From NCBI RefSeq assembly GCF_046630445.1, contig NC_092335.1:632018001-632082000 (forward strand): a stretch of 64,000 nt of DNA. The letters run 5' to 3'. Below, piece after piece: positions 34,326 to 47,362 of this stretch (position 1 is its first letter; every line of letters begins with the position of its first letter). The position numbers were made by a program, and so were the translations under genes. This stretch comes from Rutidosis leptorrhynchoides (Eukaryota > Streptophyta > Magnoliopsida > Asterales > Asteraceae). The notes below the pieces were generated by a model that worked only from the letters and a program-made list of their open reading frames with translations, was not told the origin of the DNA and ran no database searches.

Positions 34326-35094
34326 GGAGGGAATACATTATTTCTACTTATGGTTTCTTTCTTGTTATTATGTTTTATTTCTAATGAAATTATTATTATT
34401 ATTGTATTGAAATTCAAATGGTTTTCATTATCAATTGATTACTAGTTGTTTATGTTTGTTGTTCATATGGTTTTATGCATCACTTATAGCTGATTATTTG
34501 TTCATGGTTTACCGATCCAATCCAATGTTGTTTCTTAATTCTGTTGCGTCTCATAGTTTGAGGTTCAGTTCAATGTGAATCTTTATTCAATATTGTTCTC
34601 GATGGATTTGATATTTGGTGTATACATTATAATTATAACTAGAAAAAAATTCGACCGCGCGTCGTCGATTTTGAATATACGTTGTTTGGTACCTAATATA
34701 TGTAATAGGTTGAGTTGTTTGTTGTATGTATATGTATGAAATATAGCCCTAAATATTTAGTGTTTTTTTAACGATCTCTGTTTTGCGCGTAGTTAGTCCC
34801 GTTGTGTTCATTACATTTTTTCGAGTTGAACGGTGATATCGGAAAAATTTAACTCGCACCGAGCGAGAAGATAGGACCCGTTTAAAAATTCGGGTGAAAT
34901 TAGTTTTTTTTATTTTAATAAAATTATATATTTACGCTTTATACCCCTGAAAAAGTTTTAAGTTGAGGGGCCGTTGTGTAAATTGAGCCGAATTTGATGG
35001 GCCGTTTGTAGTGTGAACGCAAAGTCAGAATTTCGGCGCTTGTTTTAGTATATAGGATAATAAAATAATGAAAATAATAATATTGTAGCTCTTA
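34326..35094. other. Downstream of the TOC gene; dispersed-repeat-like stretch
   Basis: 34326-34630 is the likely 3' UTR and flank. 34638-35060 (from CTAGAAAAAAATTCGACCGC to TAGTATATAGGATAAT) has the look of a common dispersed plant repeat, but I could not find its inverted or direct ends. No gene. Confidence 0.4.
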
Positions 35095-35185
35095 CTATAT
35101 TATTGAATATAGTAAACCGGTTTGGTTTGAGTGGTTGTATGCTTGGAGGTTCAATCCTCACCAACTTTAGGCTCTTGCCTTTTAA
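35095..35185 (+). repeat. tRNA-like fragment, possible SINE head
   Basis: GGTTTGAGTGGTTGTATGC followed by GGAGGTTCAATCCTC resembles box A and box B of a pol III promoter. About 80 bp, no recognised body or clear tail. It is not a folding tRNA gene as far as I can see. Confidence 0.35.
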
Positions 35186-35379
35186 AAAACATTTTTATTG
35201 AATATAGTATAATCTAATCAAATTACGGAATAAGTTTTTGTTCACTTAATTAATTATTGGAAAAACTGAGAAATGTTGGTTCCTTAGGCCTATACTTTAA
35301 AATGCATCCAAACGGGCTCAAAACAAGTTAACGAATAACTCTAAAATAACAATAAACTTAACAATATGTAAACCAAAAA

Positions 35380-35830
35380 TACCAAGACAACAAGATACCA
35401 AAACGTGTAAAGCCCTTTTTACCATTCTTTTCATCCGGCCGGTTCGTGAACCCACCGATAGTATCAATGTGCACCCTTTTACCTCCCCGAGACTTGAAGT
35501 TATACGAAACAACTTTATTTGAAGAATTGCCGATAAGCTTCCCCGACGGCATACCTTCATCTCTGAATTGTTGGGAAAAAAAAAAAAAAACTCGTATTAT
35601 CACTCCCCGAAGAGCACCCGACACTAGACTCCATGAACGTCTTTTGGATTGCCTCGCCCCACAAAATATCGTCCGCATTGTCTTTAAGAGAAAACGAAAA
35701 AACCACCCGGCGTCTCTTTCACTTTCTCTTTCAACCTTGCACTCTTACTAATCAAACTACCCTTTGCATTGGATGCAAAATCACCACATCGACTCGCCGG
35801 TTCATTCATCAATCGTCTTTCTCTTCTTCT
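35380..35830 (-). pseudogene. Decayed coding stretch of unknown family
   Basis: Minus-strand coding-like segments occur in more than one frame: SARLKEKVKETPGG, then LKDNADDILWGEAIQKTFME, then FRDEGMPSGKLIGNSSNKVV and GGKRVHIDTIGGFTNRPDEK. Frame changes fall at homopolymers (T runs near 35575-35590 and 35695-35702). I do not recognise the protein. Composition and codon flow look like a former host gene that has decayed, but a small intron-bearing gene is not ruled out. Confidence 0.4.
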
Positions 35831-36537
35831 CCTTAATTAAAACTTCTAATCTCTTAACGAACGGAAGCTTCTACCTCTGGACTAACACCGTGTCAGGCTC
35901 ACCATTCATTGATCATTGATGTTCATTTTTACAATACATGACAATCTAACCCATGACAAAATTTGAATGTAGTAGATCATAGTTAAAATTCCATACTGAC
36001 GACTACATTACATTTATCCAACTTATTACTAGCAACATTTTTTTTTTTTTTTTTTCAAGTTCATTCTTTGCCTTGAACCACACCAACAATACAATATTCA
36101 TTGACTCGGAATACCATCAATTGGGAACGTCCGAGTTCAATTTAGAAAATTAGGGTTTCGGGTTCAATTTATTGAATTAGGGTTCTAGTTCAATACGGAG
36201 TATATTGAATTGGATATAAGAAGCAGGTTGAATATTTATTTTTTTTGCTTTCGCGATGGGAAAAAGTAAGCATTGCTAACTAGGGAACTCTTGTTTCCAA
36301 GCCAAACGAAAAATATGGCGCTCTTGTCGTCCACTAGCAAAATATATATATATATATATATATACTGCACAGCACAGTGTAACAGTATCCACTATATAGC
36401 TTTCTCTGTTCCACAACGGGAACGGGCGACAATTTACCGTTATTCACTCTCCAAACCTACAAATCCAAAACATTTAAGAAATGAATAATGCAACGTATAT
36501 GTTGTACACGAAATTATAAGTCTTGGTAAAGCGTAAC
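35831..36537. other. Intergenic, nothing recognised
   Basis: No supported gene. Contains a T run (36039-36056), two near-copies of a TTCAATTTA-type phrase with TTAGGGTT (36135-36200), and (TA)n at 36343-36364. Confidence 0.5.
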
Positions 36538-38505
36538 CTTTAGTGTACCGTTACAATCGATATGTGACTTGTCATCTTCATCGGGAAGCTCCTCCATATC
36601 ATAACCCGTCTGCTTGAACATTGCTAAAAATGGAAAAAAAATATCGTTTTATTATGAGTTCTTTAATTATGTAAACTTGTTGAGAAGAGAAAAATTACCT
36701 GCTACTTTGCCTCGACCTTCTTCGTAAAGCTTTTGCACCACTATTCGAGGCCAATCGTCAAAATATGACTTGAATATCAGAATGCTAAATGAATGTTTAC
36801 GGGTTTTTCGTGATCTCGGAGAAAATCCTGTATTTGCACACGTTTAAGTTCAAACTTAGGTAACATGACTGACTTAGGAAACGGGACACAAACCAATAGA
36901 TGTAGACGATGATGGCGATTTCTACCCATTTTTGGGAAATATGTCACTTTGGATTTAAAAAATTAGACAAGAATAAATGAGTCAGATGGATTAAGATAGT
37001 CCAAAAAACGGATCACTATTTTTAACAGATTAAGTAATACGTATAAAAAATGTTCAATTATTCTTATTCTAACAAAGTGACAAAAAACAGGTGATGGCTG
37101 GTCAACAAACCAATTTTGACCTTATTCGGGGTTGCAGAACTCAGTTTTTGCAACTCGGGAAGTACTCCGTCAAAACTCAGGGTTACTAATCGGCCAAAAT
37201 AGGGGATTACTTGAAAAATTGGTCAAAACTCGGTCAAAGTCAAACATCCGTGTAGAGTAGCGATTCAACCAACCAATTTTTGAGTGATACCTCTGCTGCC
37301 GAGATTGACTTTTTCCTTTCTGTTATAGAAGTGGTTCTTCCCATCCATACGAAAACTTGAGATTCTCCATCCAACATGTAGCATTTGTTCGACTCAAGCA
37401 TCCATCATTTCAACTTTGCACTTCCCGTTTGAGTGAACTTTCCTTGAAGTGTTATCCTGTTTGATTTAAAGTATAAAGCTTTGATCTTTTATGCATATGC
37501 AACAAACTCACCAAAATAACGTTTGAGGTTGTTGTAGATCCAACGGTGGATCTTTGGGAATAGGAGCATAACCACCAAAAAAGTTCCAAAATTCTCCAAC
37601 TTCTGCATCACCAACAAACTTTCCATCCTCTACAACAATTAAAAAATGTCAAAAGACAATATTACCCTTCTACCCAAACTAAATAAATTTGCATTATTAT
37701 AACTTTAAAGTGATAATTGGTTTATGTTAAATCTGTTAAGCTAAAGACATGACTAAACGGATGCATAAAAAAAAAAAGGGTTGTAAGTTATCAGAAATGT
37801 ATTCAAACGCGTTATTACTGCTAATTCCATTATTAGAAGATTTTAGATTTAGATTAGAAATTTAATAAGATATAGTTTTGTAATCATACTATAATACATT
37901 AATATTTTTTTGGAGTGAAAAGTGATTGCAAGTCAGCCAACCCAATTACTCTGCTTGACCCGCCCATTTTGCTACCCCTATTGCTCAAAATAACCTAGAC
38001 ACTCTGAACAGTAGACAAACCTACAGCTACAACTTCACAGTCCCCCCTTGTGTTTATACTCTTTGATATATTGAACAACCTCCAAAGCTTTAGCTCGTTC
38101 TTGTATGCTAGAATTGCACCCGGTGAAGTGGAATATTTTCGACGCTGTGTCAACTATGAATACCTCCCGGTGGTCGAGAAAACGGCACCTAACCATTACA
38201 TACATTATAGAGACAAGTCATCTTTCAATTTCAGTTTTCAAGAATCAAGTTTGAGATTTTTGTTATTCGAGTGAACTAAACACTTACTTCTTTAACATGT
38301 ACCACACGGTCTCCTTTGCATGTTAACAATCTGGTTTCATAAACCGGGCCCGGGCCGTTTATATTTACTTGTCTAGAATAATATACACCCTCAACTGGAA
38401 TGATGCACGGTTTGAAATAGGACAAAAATTTGCCCATTTCGTGACCTTGATTTTCCTTATATTGCACAGATTGAGACCCCAATGCTGCATGCCAAAGCTG
38501 AGTCC
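36538..38505 (-). pseudogene. Villin-like actin-binding protein, decayed partial gene
   Basis: Six exon relics on the minus strand: about 38505-38288, 38188-38021, 37629-37513, 37456-37291, 36827-36699, 36623-36538. They cover the end of gelsolin repeat 1 to repeat 3 of a plant villin. Diagnostic words: [111 protein letters not shown]. Villins bundle and sever actin filaments. Splice sites (GTAAGT, GTGAGT, AG acceptors) are intact and phases agree, so it was a duplicated gene, not a retrocopy. Breaks: a frame change early in the second relic (near 38165), an in-frame TGA in the fourth (near 37400), and a frame change in the fifth. The start of repeat 1 and everything after repeat 3 are missing. 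Confidence 0.8.
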
Positions 38506-38580
38506 GTCTGCCAGGCCGTGTTATGTTTGATTTTGACTTAATGGGCTTAATAGAATTAAACTTAATATCGAGAGTCATTA

Positions 38581-38846
38581 AGGGATGTTTGTTTTTTTCT
38601 TATTAAATAAGACGCATCTTAATGAATATAATTCAAATATATGTGAAATTACATTTCACTAATAATTTTTTACAATTTATTAGTAACTACTCCTTTAACT
38701 ACCCCTACATAGAGGGTTATTTTGGTGATTTTAACTAATCATACGTTATTCAACACATAAAACAAAAAATAATTATTTACATTTACATTTCAGACAAACT
38801 TAACTTAATAAGGAAAAAAAAAAGAGAGAACAACAAACGGGCCCTA
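38581..38846. mobile_element. Short TIR element, hAT/MITE-like
   Basis: AGGGATGTTTGTT with a TTTTTCTTATTAA inner arm on the left, and TTAATAAGGAAAAA...AACAAACGGGCCCT on the right. 266 bp, no frame. Its left edge is close to the upstream limit of the villin relic. No clear target duplication. Confidence 0.5.
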
Positions 38847-40181
38847 ACACATTCCCTTAATGCACATTATAGATAACGTTGAGAATCCAACCACAACACT
38901 ATCCATTTTATAGGAGTGCCTTCCTCACCAAGGCTATCTGCCACATTAGCACTTCCTCACCAGGACTAACCTAGGACTAAAATTCTCAACCATCACATAC
39001 TTCCTCATAAAAAATTTGGGACCCACTATATTAAGCAATTAATTAGATGTACAAGTACACATGCAAAAAGTACTACTAATATTCCAATCTATCCCGTCCT
39101 CAAATCTGCGTGAGAAAGATACAAACCAGGGCGGCATCAGGGGGACCAAGGGCGGGGGTGGTGCCATGGGGGTGCTGCATGGCGGCGGCGAGGGCGGTAG
39201 CAGGGCGGCTACCATTGGGAGCCCCTCTAAAGGATAACTAAATCTTTATAAGAACGCTTTATATAAATGCTTCATAATGAATTTGTGATTCTTTCACGTG
39301 TATCCAAATATGATCCATTAGTAGTCAAAATCATTATCACTTTACCCAAATACTAAAATTCAACTAGTATCTTTAATAAAAAAAAAAAAAAAATCCAACT
39401 AGTATAACTTTGGATAAAATGAGTAGTTTTGATAGAATGGTACTTTGGATGTATAAAATTATTTTAAGATTTGGGCTCTCTTAAAAGAAAAGGATAATCT
39501 AAGTCAATTTGGCAAATTGTGTAACCAAACAAATATTATTTTTTCTAAACATTATTACCCTAACAAGATTAATTGAAGAGTCAAAACATAATACTCTAAC
39601 TACTTCATGTTTGCTATTTACATTTGAATCTTGATCTCATCACTCAAAAATCACATTTTTATGACCTACCAAATCTCTTAGCATTTGATACTTCCAATAA
39701 CTTTAGTAACACTTACATTTACACAATATAAACATCAAATCATATTTTAAAAAAATAAATAAATAAATAAATAAATAAGTGTTACTCTAACCTTGATTGT
39801 GAGCTCATGAGGGGATGCAGATCTAAAATGTGGGTTTTCCAGTTGACACCAAAATAATAGTAAATCTTTTAATTTGACCACCTATACCAGTAAACTTTAA
39901 TTTTATTATTATTATTAGTACAATCTAACCAACAGAATTAAATTAAATATGAAATAAAGAAATGGTAATGAAGTCGAGTGGAGTGATAATAATTACTATG
40001 ATTTAGATAGAAAGAAAATGAGGGGGTTGTTTGGCCAGAAAATGACGGGGTCGTTTGGCATTTACCATCCAGCAAGCTAAATTGGGACCCACATTAAGAA
40101 GCTTTTTGAAAAACCATGGCGCCTACCAAGTGAAAGCACATGTTGTCTCATAAACACCATTGAAGGGTACCGGACACTAGA
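38847..40181. other. Intergenic, with a GC-rich patch
   Basis: No gene seen. 39125-39235 is a GC-rich, G-strand-skewed patch (GGCGGCGGCGAGGGCGG-like) in otherwise AT-rich DNA. An AAAT run lies at about 39750-39777 and a TTA run near 39902. Confidence 0.5.
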
Positions 40182-40595
40182 TGTTGGTTTTGTTTTTAAT
40201 AGAAAAATTGATATGGTTATTTTGTGAAATATGTTATCCTACATCGGTGGGAGGAAGAAGTTGAAGGTGGATGACTTGGTTATAAAAGGAGGTTATGGGC
40301 ATCATTCCAACTTGCACCAATCAATGCACTTTAAGTATTTGATTATTTCTTTCTTTCTTACCCTTGTTTGAGAGTTGTTTTAGTTAAATACTTTGAAGAG
40401 TGTAGTTGGCTTAAGAGAGTTGTCTATGTTATTGTAACAATTTGTGATATAGTGTATTTCTCTCTTTGGAGGCCCGTGGTTTTTCTCCTGTTTTGGAGTT
40501 TCCACGTTAAATTCTTGTGTTGTGGATTGTTCTTATTTCTTACTGTTATCATTGGGCTGGGTGTTGGGAATTAGTGAGGCCGTAATTTCCCAACA
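40182..40595 (+). repeat. Copia-like 5' LTR
   Basis: 414 bp, TG...CA ends. Contains CTACATCGGTGGGAGG (around 40242) and TATAAAAG at 40281-40288. The matching 3' LTR reads CCCACATCGGTGGG at 54461. Confidence 0.9.
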
Positions 40596-40889
40596 ACTGG
40601 TATCAGAGCGTCAGGTGTGACGGAGGGTCTCGGTTATAGGAGTCGGAGTATGCTCTGTGGTTGCCACGGGAGTGGATCGTCCACATCAGAAACGAGTTCT
40701 ATTGATCGTATAGGGTATCTGGTTTGACAATATTTTTCTGATTCGGAGTAAGTGGTGTCAAGAATTTGTAGTGGACCAGGTGTTGGATTTTCCAATTTAA
40801 CGGATCCTATGCGCCACTCCACTACATCTGTCGGCCAGTTGAAACGTGGGCAAAATCAGAAAAAGTGTTGTTCTTAGGATACAAATACG

Positions 40890-41681
40890 ATGTCGACGTT
40901 CAGTCCGACGAGGTTTGATGTAGAGAAATTTGATGGGAGGATCAATTTTGGCTTGTGGCAAGTTCAAGTCAAGGATGTGTTGATTCAGTCCGGTTTACAC
41001 AAGGCTTTGAAGGGTAAACCCACCCTTGTTCCCGGCAGTGATTCTAGCAAGAAGTTCGATGAAGAAGAATGAGATGATTTAGATTTGAGGGCGGCAAGTG
41101 CGATTCGTTTGTGTCTTGCAAAGAACGTGCTTGCAAATGTGCACGGGTTATCAACGGCTAAGGAACTTTGGGATAAGTTGGAGCAGTTGTACCAGGGCAA
41201 GGGTATCTCAAACCGGTTGTGTCTTAAGGAAAAGTTTCATACTTTGCGTATGGATGGGGGTTCAAAGATTTCAGATCATCTGAGTATTCTTAATGGTATT
41301 GTTTCGGAACTGGAGGCTATTGGAGTTAAAATGGAAGATGAAGATAAAGCTTTGAGGCTGATATTATCTTTGTCATCGTCCTATGAGCACATGAAACCTA
41401 TTTTGATGTATGGGGAAGAAACTCTGAAGTTTGAAGACGTTACTAGCAAGCTCCTATCTGAGGAGAAAAGACTGGAAGGTAATGGGGTCTCGTCATCAGA
41501 AAGTACGGTATTGTTGTGTTCGGATAGGCGGAAGAGAAACTCTGAAAAGAATCTGGTATGCTGGAGGTGCGGGAAAACTGGGCATGTAAGGGTTAATTGT
41601 CCAGGTGGAGCTAATTCGGCAAATGGCTCCAAAGGCGCTAATGATGTCTCCGTTGTTACGGAGAGTGACGAATTCCTCTGA
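40890..41681 (+). pseudogene. Copia gag remnant
   Basis: Retrotransposon gag of the UBN2/copia type (FDGRINFGLWQVQVKDVL, DKLEQLYQGKGISNRLCLKE, RLILSLSSSYEHM) ending in a CCHC knuckle (CWRCGKTGHVRVNC). Nearly whole, about one break. No protease, integrase or RT follows. Confidence 0.85.
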
Positions 41682-43186
41682 AGTCACGTCATCCTCATGG
41701 TGTGTCCGCGCTACCATGGAAAGGGATGTTCGTTAGCGGTTCCACAATTGCACATGGGCACTGGTTTGGCATTGGTGCAGGTTGTGTGGTGGAAACTGAT
41801 GTTGAAGCTGATGGAACTTCCGGGAAAGCCAAACGGTGAAGTTGCACCGTAGATGTCTGAGACGACCCGTCCTAATCCATAAGGACGAATACAATAACAT
41901 ATGATTACATCGCGAGGTACTTGACCTCTATATGATACTTTTACAAACATTGCATTTGTTTTTAAAAGACAAACTTTCATTACAACGAAAATTGACAGCA
42001 TGCATACCATTTCATAATATATCCAACTATAATTGACTTAATAATAATCTTGATGAACTCAACGACTCGAATGCAACGTCTTTTGAAATATGTCATGAAT
42101 GACTCCAAGTAATATCTCTAATATGAGCAAATGCACAGCGGAAGATTTCTTTCATACCTGAGAATAAACATGCTTTAAAGTGTCAACCAAAAGGTTGGTG
42201 AGTTCATTAGTTTATCATAATCATTCATTTCCATAATTTTAATAGACCACAAGATTTTCATTTATGTTTCTCATAAATATACATCTCATATCAGGCATTT
42301 CGCAAACTGCATAGAGATAAAAATCATTCATATGGTGAACACCTGGTAACCGACCTTAACAAGATGCATATAGAATATCCCTATCATTCCGGGACACCCA
42401 TCGGACATGATAAACTCGAAGTACTAAAGCATTCCAAATTCCAGAATGGGGCTTGTTGGGCCCGATAGATCTATCTTTAGGATTCGCGTCAATTAGGGGT
42501 GCACTAATTCTCAAAATTAGTGATGTTCCCTAATTCTTAGATTACTAGACTATAAAGGGGCATATTCGGTTTAATAATCCAGCCATAGAATGTAGTTTTA
42601 AGTACTTGTGTCTATTTCGTCAAACATTTATAAAGCAGCGCATGTATTCTCAGTCCCAAAAATATATTGCAAAAGCATTTAAAAAGGGAGCAAATGAAAC
42701 TCACAATACGATATTTTGTAGTAAAAATATGCATACGACGATACTGAACAATGCAAGGTTGGCCTCTGATTCACGAACCTATATCATGTATATATATTAA
42801 CACATTATAATATAAACCAACTAAGTTTATATATATATATATGGTATGTATTAAGATTAACTTTTATATATATAATTTCATTAATTCTTATAATATTTTG
42901 TATATTTATTTGATATAAAATTTAATTAACGTTATAATATTATATCAGTTAAAACATAATATTATGTGATATTAATATACTTAGGTAATAAATATATTTT
43001 TATATAATTTTTTTTTTCTTGTTTGCAAAATGTTAATTATAATAATACTAGAATAAGACTAATAATAGTTATAACATTAATGATAACAATAATGATAGTA
43101 ATAATAATAATTTTAATAAAAATGATAAGTTTTCTAATAATGATAATAATAGTAAAAAAATATACTTTTAATAAAAATGATAGTTT

Positions 43187-43188
<2 letters not shown>

Positions 43189-43277
<89 letters not shown>
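43189..43277. repeat. (AAT)n microsatellite in family B 3' LTR
   Basis: About 30 units. The poly-Asn frame across it is an artefact. The partner LTR has a shorter, impure run at 52225-52300. Confidence 0.95.
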
Positions 43278-43280
<3 letters not shown>

Positions 43281-43329
43281 TAATACTACCTTAAGAGAAT
43301 TAGTAGGCTTCAAAAAAATGAAACTGTCA

Positions 43330-43395
43330 TTGCCCGGAATTGAACCCGCGACCTCTCATCTACCCATTTCTTTCCTAGACCACTTCTCCAATTGC
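43330..43395 (-). other. tRNA-like pol III promoter unit in family B 3' LTR
   Basis: On the minus strand TGGAGAAGTGG (box-A-like, 43390-43380) is followed about 33 nt later by GGTTCAATTCC (box B, 43346-43336), and then a T7 run near 43312-43318. After about 30 nt comes the ATT run. The same unit lies at 52348-52413 in the other LTR. Confidence 0.55.
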
Positions 43396-45041
43396 TACCT
43401 TCTTCTGTTAATTAGTACATTTAATTACTTAACCCGTCATCATCATCAAACCCAATATCCTTTTGGCCCAACTCTACTATCCGGCCCAACAGCAAAAAAA
43501 TTGATTTCGGCCCAACTTATTTATGAGCCCAAATTGAAGTTTAAGTTGTACTGGACCAAAAAAAAAAAATAAAGTCGGATGGTAAAAAAAAAAATGCACG
43601 TGTAATCATCTCTTCACTGTTTTTCATCATCACTTCTCAAGCATTATATAAGTGCTTTCATCTTTCTGATTCAGAATTTCTATCATCTTCATTTATTTAA
43701 TCGCCATTATTTCATTTGCCAAAGCAATATACAGAAACATTATAAACGCTTTTTGCTAATATACACTTAATCTTTCATATATATAACGAAACCGTTACTA
43801 GTAACAAATCAGCCACCGTCAATAACATCACTCGACAACCATCAAAATCACCTGACTGCAGTCCGTTTTAGTTCGAAGTTTCTTCGGTTTTTTTTTTTTT
43901 TTTAAATAAGCCGACACCACAGCAGCTGTAGCTACAGGAAGGTGGTGATTAATGGGTGGTGGCGGTTCTATGATGGGGGAATGGTGGTGCTCGATAAACA
44001 ACACAAAAAAAATAACGAAAGGTGGTGGTTAAGGGTGGCTCAAGAAGAAGAGAGGGAAAGAGAGGAGATTGTAGGGTGATGATCCGTGGTGGTTGAAGTG
44101 GGTGATGGTGGCGGATCCAAAGGTAGAAGATGGTGGGTTTAAAGGTTGAAGATGGGTTTATAATTGCACAAGAGCAATGTTATGTAAGTACTTGTATATG
44201 TATGCAGATAGGAGAGATAGATATCATAATTATAATATTAATAATAATTAATAATAATAATAAAAATAATATAATAAATCAACTTGTGTTTCATTTGTAT
44301 GAATTGAAAAGAAGCAGATCCCGTGATTGATGAATAGTACAGCAGCCTATCTACATGTGTAATTTAGTGTCGACAGTTTTCACGGACTGGATATTGTGCG
44401 AAATCAGTGGCGAATAAAAGTGTTCAGAAAAATCCCATATTTTTAAATTAAATATATTTATTTATTTTGGTCATTATGGTATAAAATTCGATCATTAATT
44501 TATTAAATAAAAATTACATCAACTGTCCCTCTCATTTATGGGTGAAATATAAAAAGTGTTAAAATTTAATAACTAGGTCCTAAATACATTTTTAGTAAGC
44601 CTAAAATTTATAGAACTCATTTTCGAATCACCGTTTATTTTAAAATTATATAAGTTTGAATTTAACTTACTTAATATCAATCGGGACATCAAATGAGTAT
44701 TACAATCATTTAATATTTATTTTTAATATACTTTATTTATATATGTAGATATATTTTAAATAATAATTATTATAATATCCTATTTTTATCTTATTTTACA
44801 TAAATAAATTTTAGTAACATTAACATACAATATTTAAAATTATGTTTCCAATTATTATTTATATATATATATACACCTATCAAGTTACAATTAATTGTTC
44901 GTGAATCGTCGGAACTGGTCGAAGGTCAAATGATTTCATAAAATAGTTCAAGAATTTTGAAATTCAATTTAATAGACTTTGCTTATCATGTCGAAACCAT
45001 ATAAAGATTTAAATTTGGTCGAAAATTTCCGGGTCGTCACA

Positions 45042-45075
45042 GTACCTACCCGTTAAAGAAATTTCGTCCCGAAAT
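45042..45075 (-). other. Polypurine tract and hairpin of family B
   Basis: AACGGGTAGGTAC (45054-45042, minus) and ATTTCGGGACGAAAT (45075-45061), as in family A. Confidence 0.8.
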
Positions 45076-45469
45076 TTGATTGGGATGGTCATGGCTGACA
45101 ATAAGTATGTTTTCATGACGCATACGAGCTAGAAATTAGAGTTTTATCATCATTGAGTAATATGGATAAAACAATTCGATTACGCGAAGAGTATAAGTGA
45201 AGCTATCACAAAAGAGTGAAATGAGAAAATAATGTTTCGTCATATCCTTTGACGTAGATATGGTTGATTTCCGGAGTTCAAGGGATTTGGAGAACATCTT
45301 CGTGATAAGATTTGATTCTTCGGTAATTAAGGGAATTAGGATCCTCTTTGATTAAATGCGATGATCTGTCTTGATTGCTTTGTCTGATATTTCACTATAA
45401 ATCAACTTCTTCAATTTCATTACTTTTACCACTCCTATACTCAATTTCCAATTTCAAAAGATTGTGAAA

Positions 45470-45643
45470 ATGCTTAATCCAGTTCTGATCCTTGTCCTTA
45501 TCCTAACTATCGTAATGATCGTTCTTCTTTTTCAACTCCCACCGGAAGAATCTGTTTATTTCTACTATGCTCTAGGGATTATTGTATTTATAATCCTCCC
45601 GTGTCTTTATATTGCTATACGCACTGATATCCACCGTTTGTAA
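45470..45643 (+). CDS. Small two-helix membrane protein frame, antisense in family B
   Basis: 57-residue frame on the plus strand, opposite to the element. It starts MLNPVLILVLILTIVMIVLL (helix 1, about residues 4-21), then a polar turn QLPPEESVYF, then YALGIIVFIILPCLYIAI (helix 2, about 30-47) and a basic tail RTDIHRL. The context GTGAAAATGC is acceptable. It lies about 430 bp inside the 3' end of the element. Antisense frames near the 3' LTR have been reported in some plant gypsy groups, but I do not recognise this one. A chance frame is possible given its size. Confidence 0.35.
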   Translation: MLNPVLILVLILTIVMIVLLFQLPPEESVYFYYALGIIVFIILPCLYIAIRTDIHRL

Positions 45644-47362
45644 TTTCGGTGTTGTTGTTGGGCTTTGTATTTTCCCTTATCTTTCGGAGCTCTTTGCCTT
45701 TTTATTCTCTTATCGACTCTAATTACAACAAGTAATGGTCCAGAATTCGTAGGTATGGAGTTTCGAATGAACTTAATGTTCTAAACAAGAAAGAACGTAA
45801 TAGCACGATTTGATTTGTCAAATTATCAGAATCACTGAGAATAGAATTATCAAGAATATATTTTCTTGATATGTTCAGAAGTTAAGCAGAATGAAAGAGT
45901 TATGTAACATGGCACATGATGACGTTATGATCTGTGAATCATCATGTCCCATTAGAAACTCAGCATGACTTACTGTAATATAATTACGTTGATCAAGTGT
46001 CATTATATTACACTAATTCATGCATCAATTTCTTTACATTTCTCCAGAATTCATTCATAAATTAAACTTAAATTTTACAGAAGTTTCCAATATAATGAAA
46101 CACAAGAAGCACGGAGAGGTATATAATTTCGGACGAGAATATTTATGAAAATATCCTCAGAAATATCGAAGATATTTATGATGATATTTTGGAATTTTCA
46201 AGTTCGAAGGTTGATGAAGAAAAATTTTCCGCAAGATTTTAACATGACTTCGGAGCAAGATATTCTCTAAAGATTTCAACGGATCCAGAATTACCTGGAT
46301 TCTTTGAATATAGGGTATGGTCCTTGTATTTGTCCTTGGTCTCTTTCGTGGTTAGCTCAATCCGTTTTCCAGTTCCAACTTTTCTGAGCTTTTCCAACAT
46401 ACTATTCTTTATCATCAAACTTCCGACGATTAAGGTCGTTTAAGGTTGCTTACAGTTTCTGCTGCTTCATTCAGCTTTTTCAAAATTCAATGTGTTGATT
46501 CGTAGGCTGAGTGCCTTTCAAAATTTTCAGAATTGAAGATCGTAATTTTAGGAGATAAATGTTATATGTTTACATATAACTGTTGATGTAAAAATGCTAC
46601 GAGATTCAAAATAATGATTGAAGCTTTTTGGTATGACAATTACCGTTACAAGATGCAGATGAGTATATGATAAGGTTTTAATGAACAAGTATAATGGTTT
46701 TTCGAAGAGGTTTAAATCAAAGAGCAATGAAGTTGATGGTAAGTTTACTGCTAATGTGGTGGAATATAAACGGTTCTCCGGTAACGATGATGGAAGGTAA
46801 ACTTATATATCAAGGTTATAATAATGGCTAATTCAAATGAAAGTCAAATTTGCCTTGCTGGAGCTGTGACAAATTTGGCTACTTTGGAAAGGAATTGTAC
46901 GGCTATGTTCGGTAATAACAACGCCAAAGGAGCTAACACAGATACGTGTTAAACGTTTACTCAGATTCCAAGTGTTTTTTTTTTCAGGTGCATAACTATA
47001 TGCATCAATCTTTTCTTCCGTAGATGAAGTGCGGTTGGTTCATCCTCTCGATTGAGGTGTTTTCAAGAATCATGAAAGGTTTGAACGCAGATTGTAATCA
47101 TCAAGATACAAATGAGGTTTAAGATGAAATCAAGTGGCAAACTTGAAGAAATGTTTAGTTTCATATGTTATAATCAATATTTTAATTCATTTTAATTGTC
47201 CAATGTTGGTAGTCCACAGTTAGTAGTCCAATAATTCATATATAGTTTAATATATAATATTCGAATTAATTAATACGTATCGTGACCCGTGTACATGTCT
47301 CAGACTCGATCACAACTCAAAGTATATATATTATTATAGAATCAACCTCAACCATGTATAGC

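Larger units (their letters stand above)
41858..45041 (-). repeat. Family B 3' LTR
   Basis: 3184 bp, in sense TGTGACGACCCGG...GGACGGGTCGTCTCA. Carries an (AAT)n run at 43189-43277, a tRNA-like unit at 43330-43395 and the shared LTR module (42140-42700). Confidence 0.92.
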
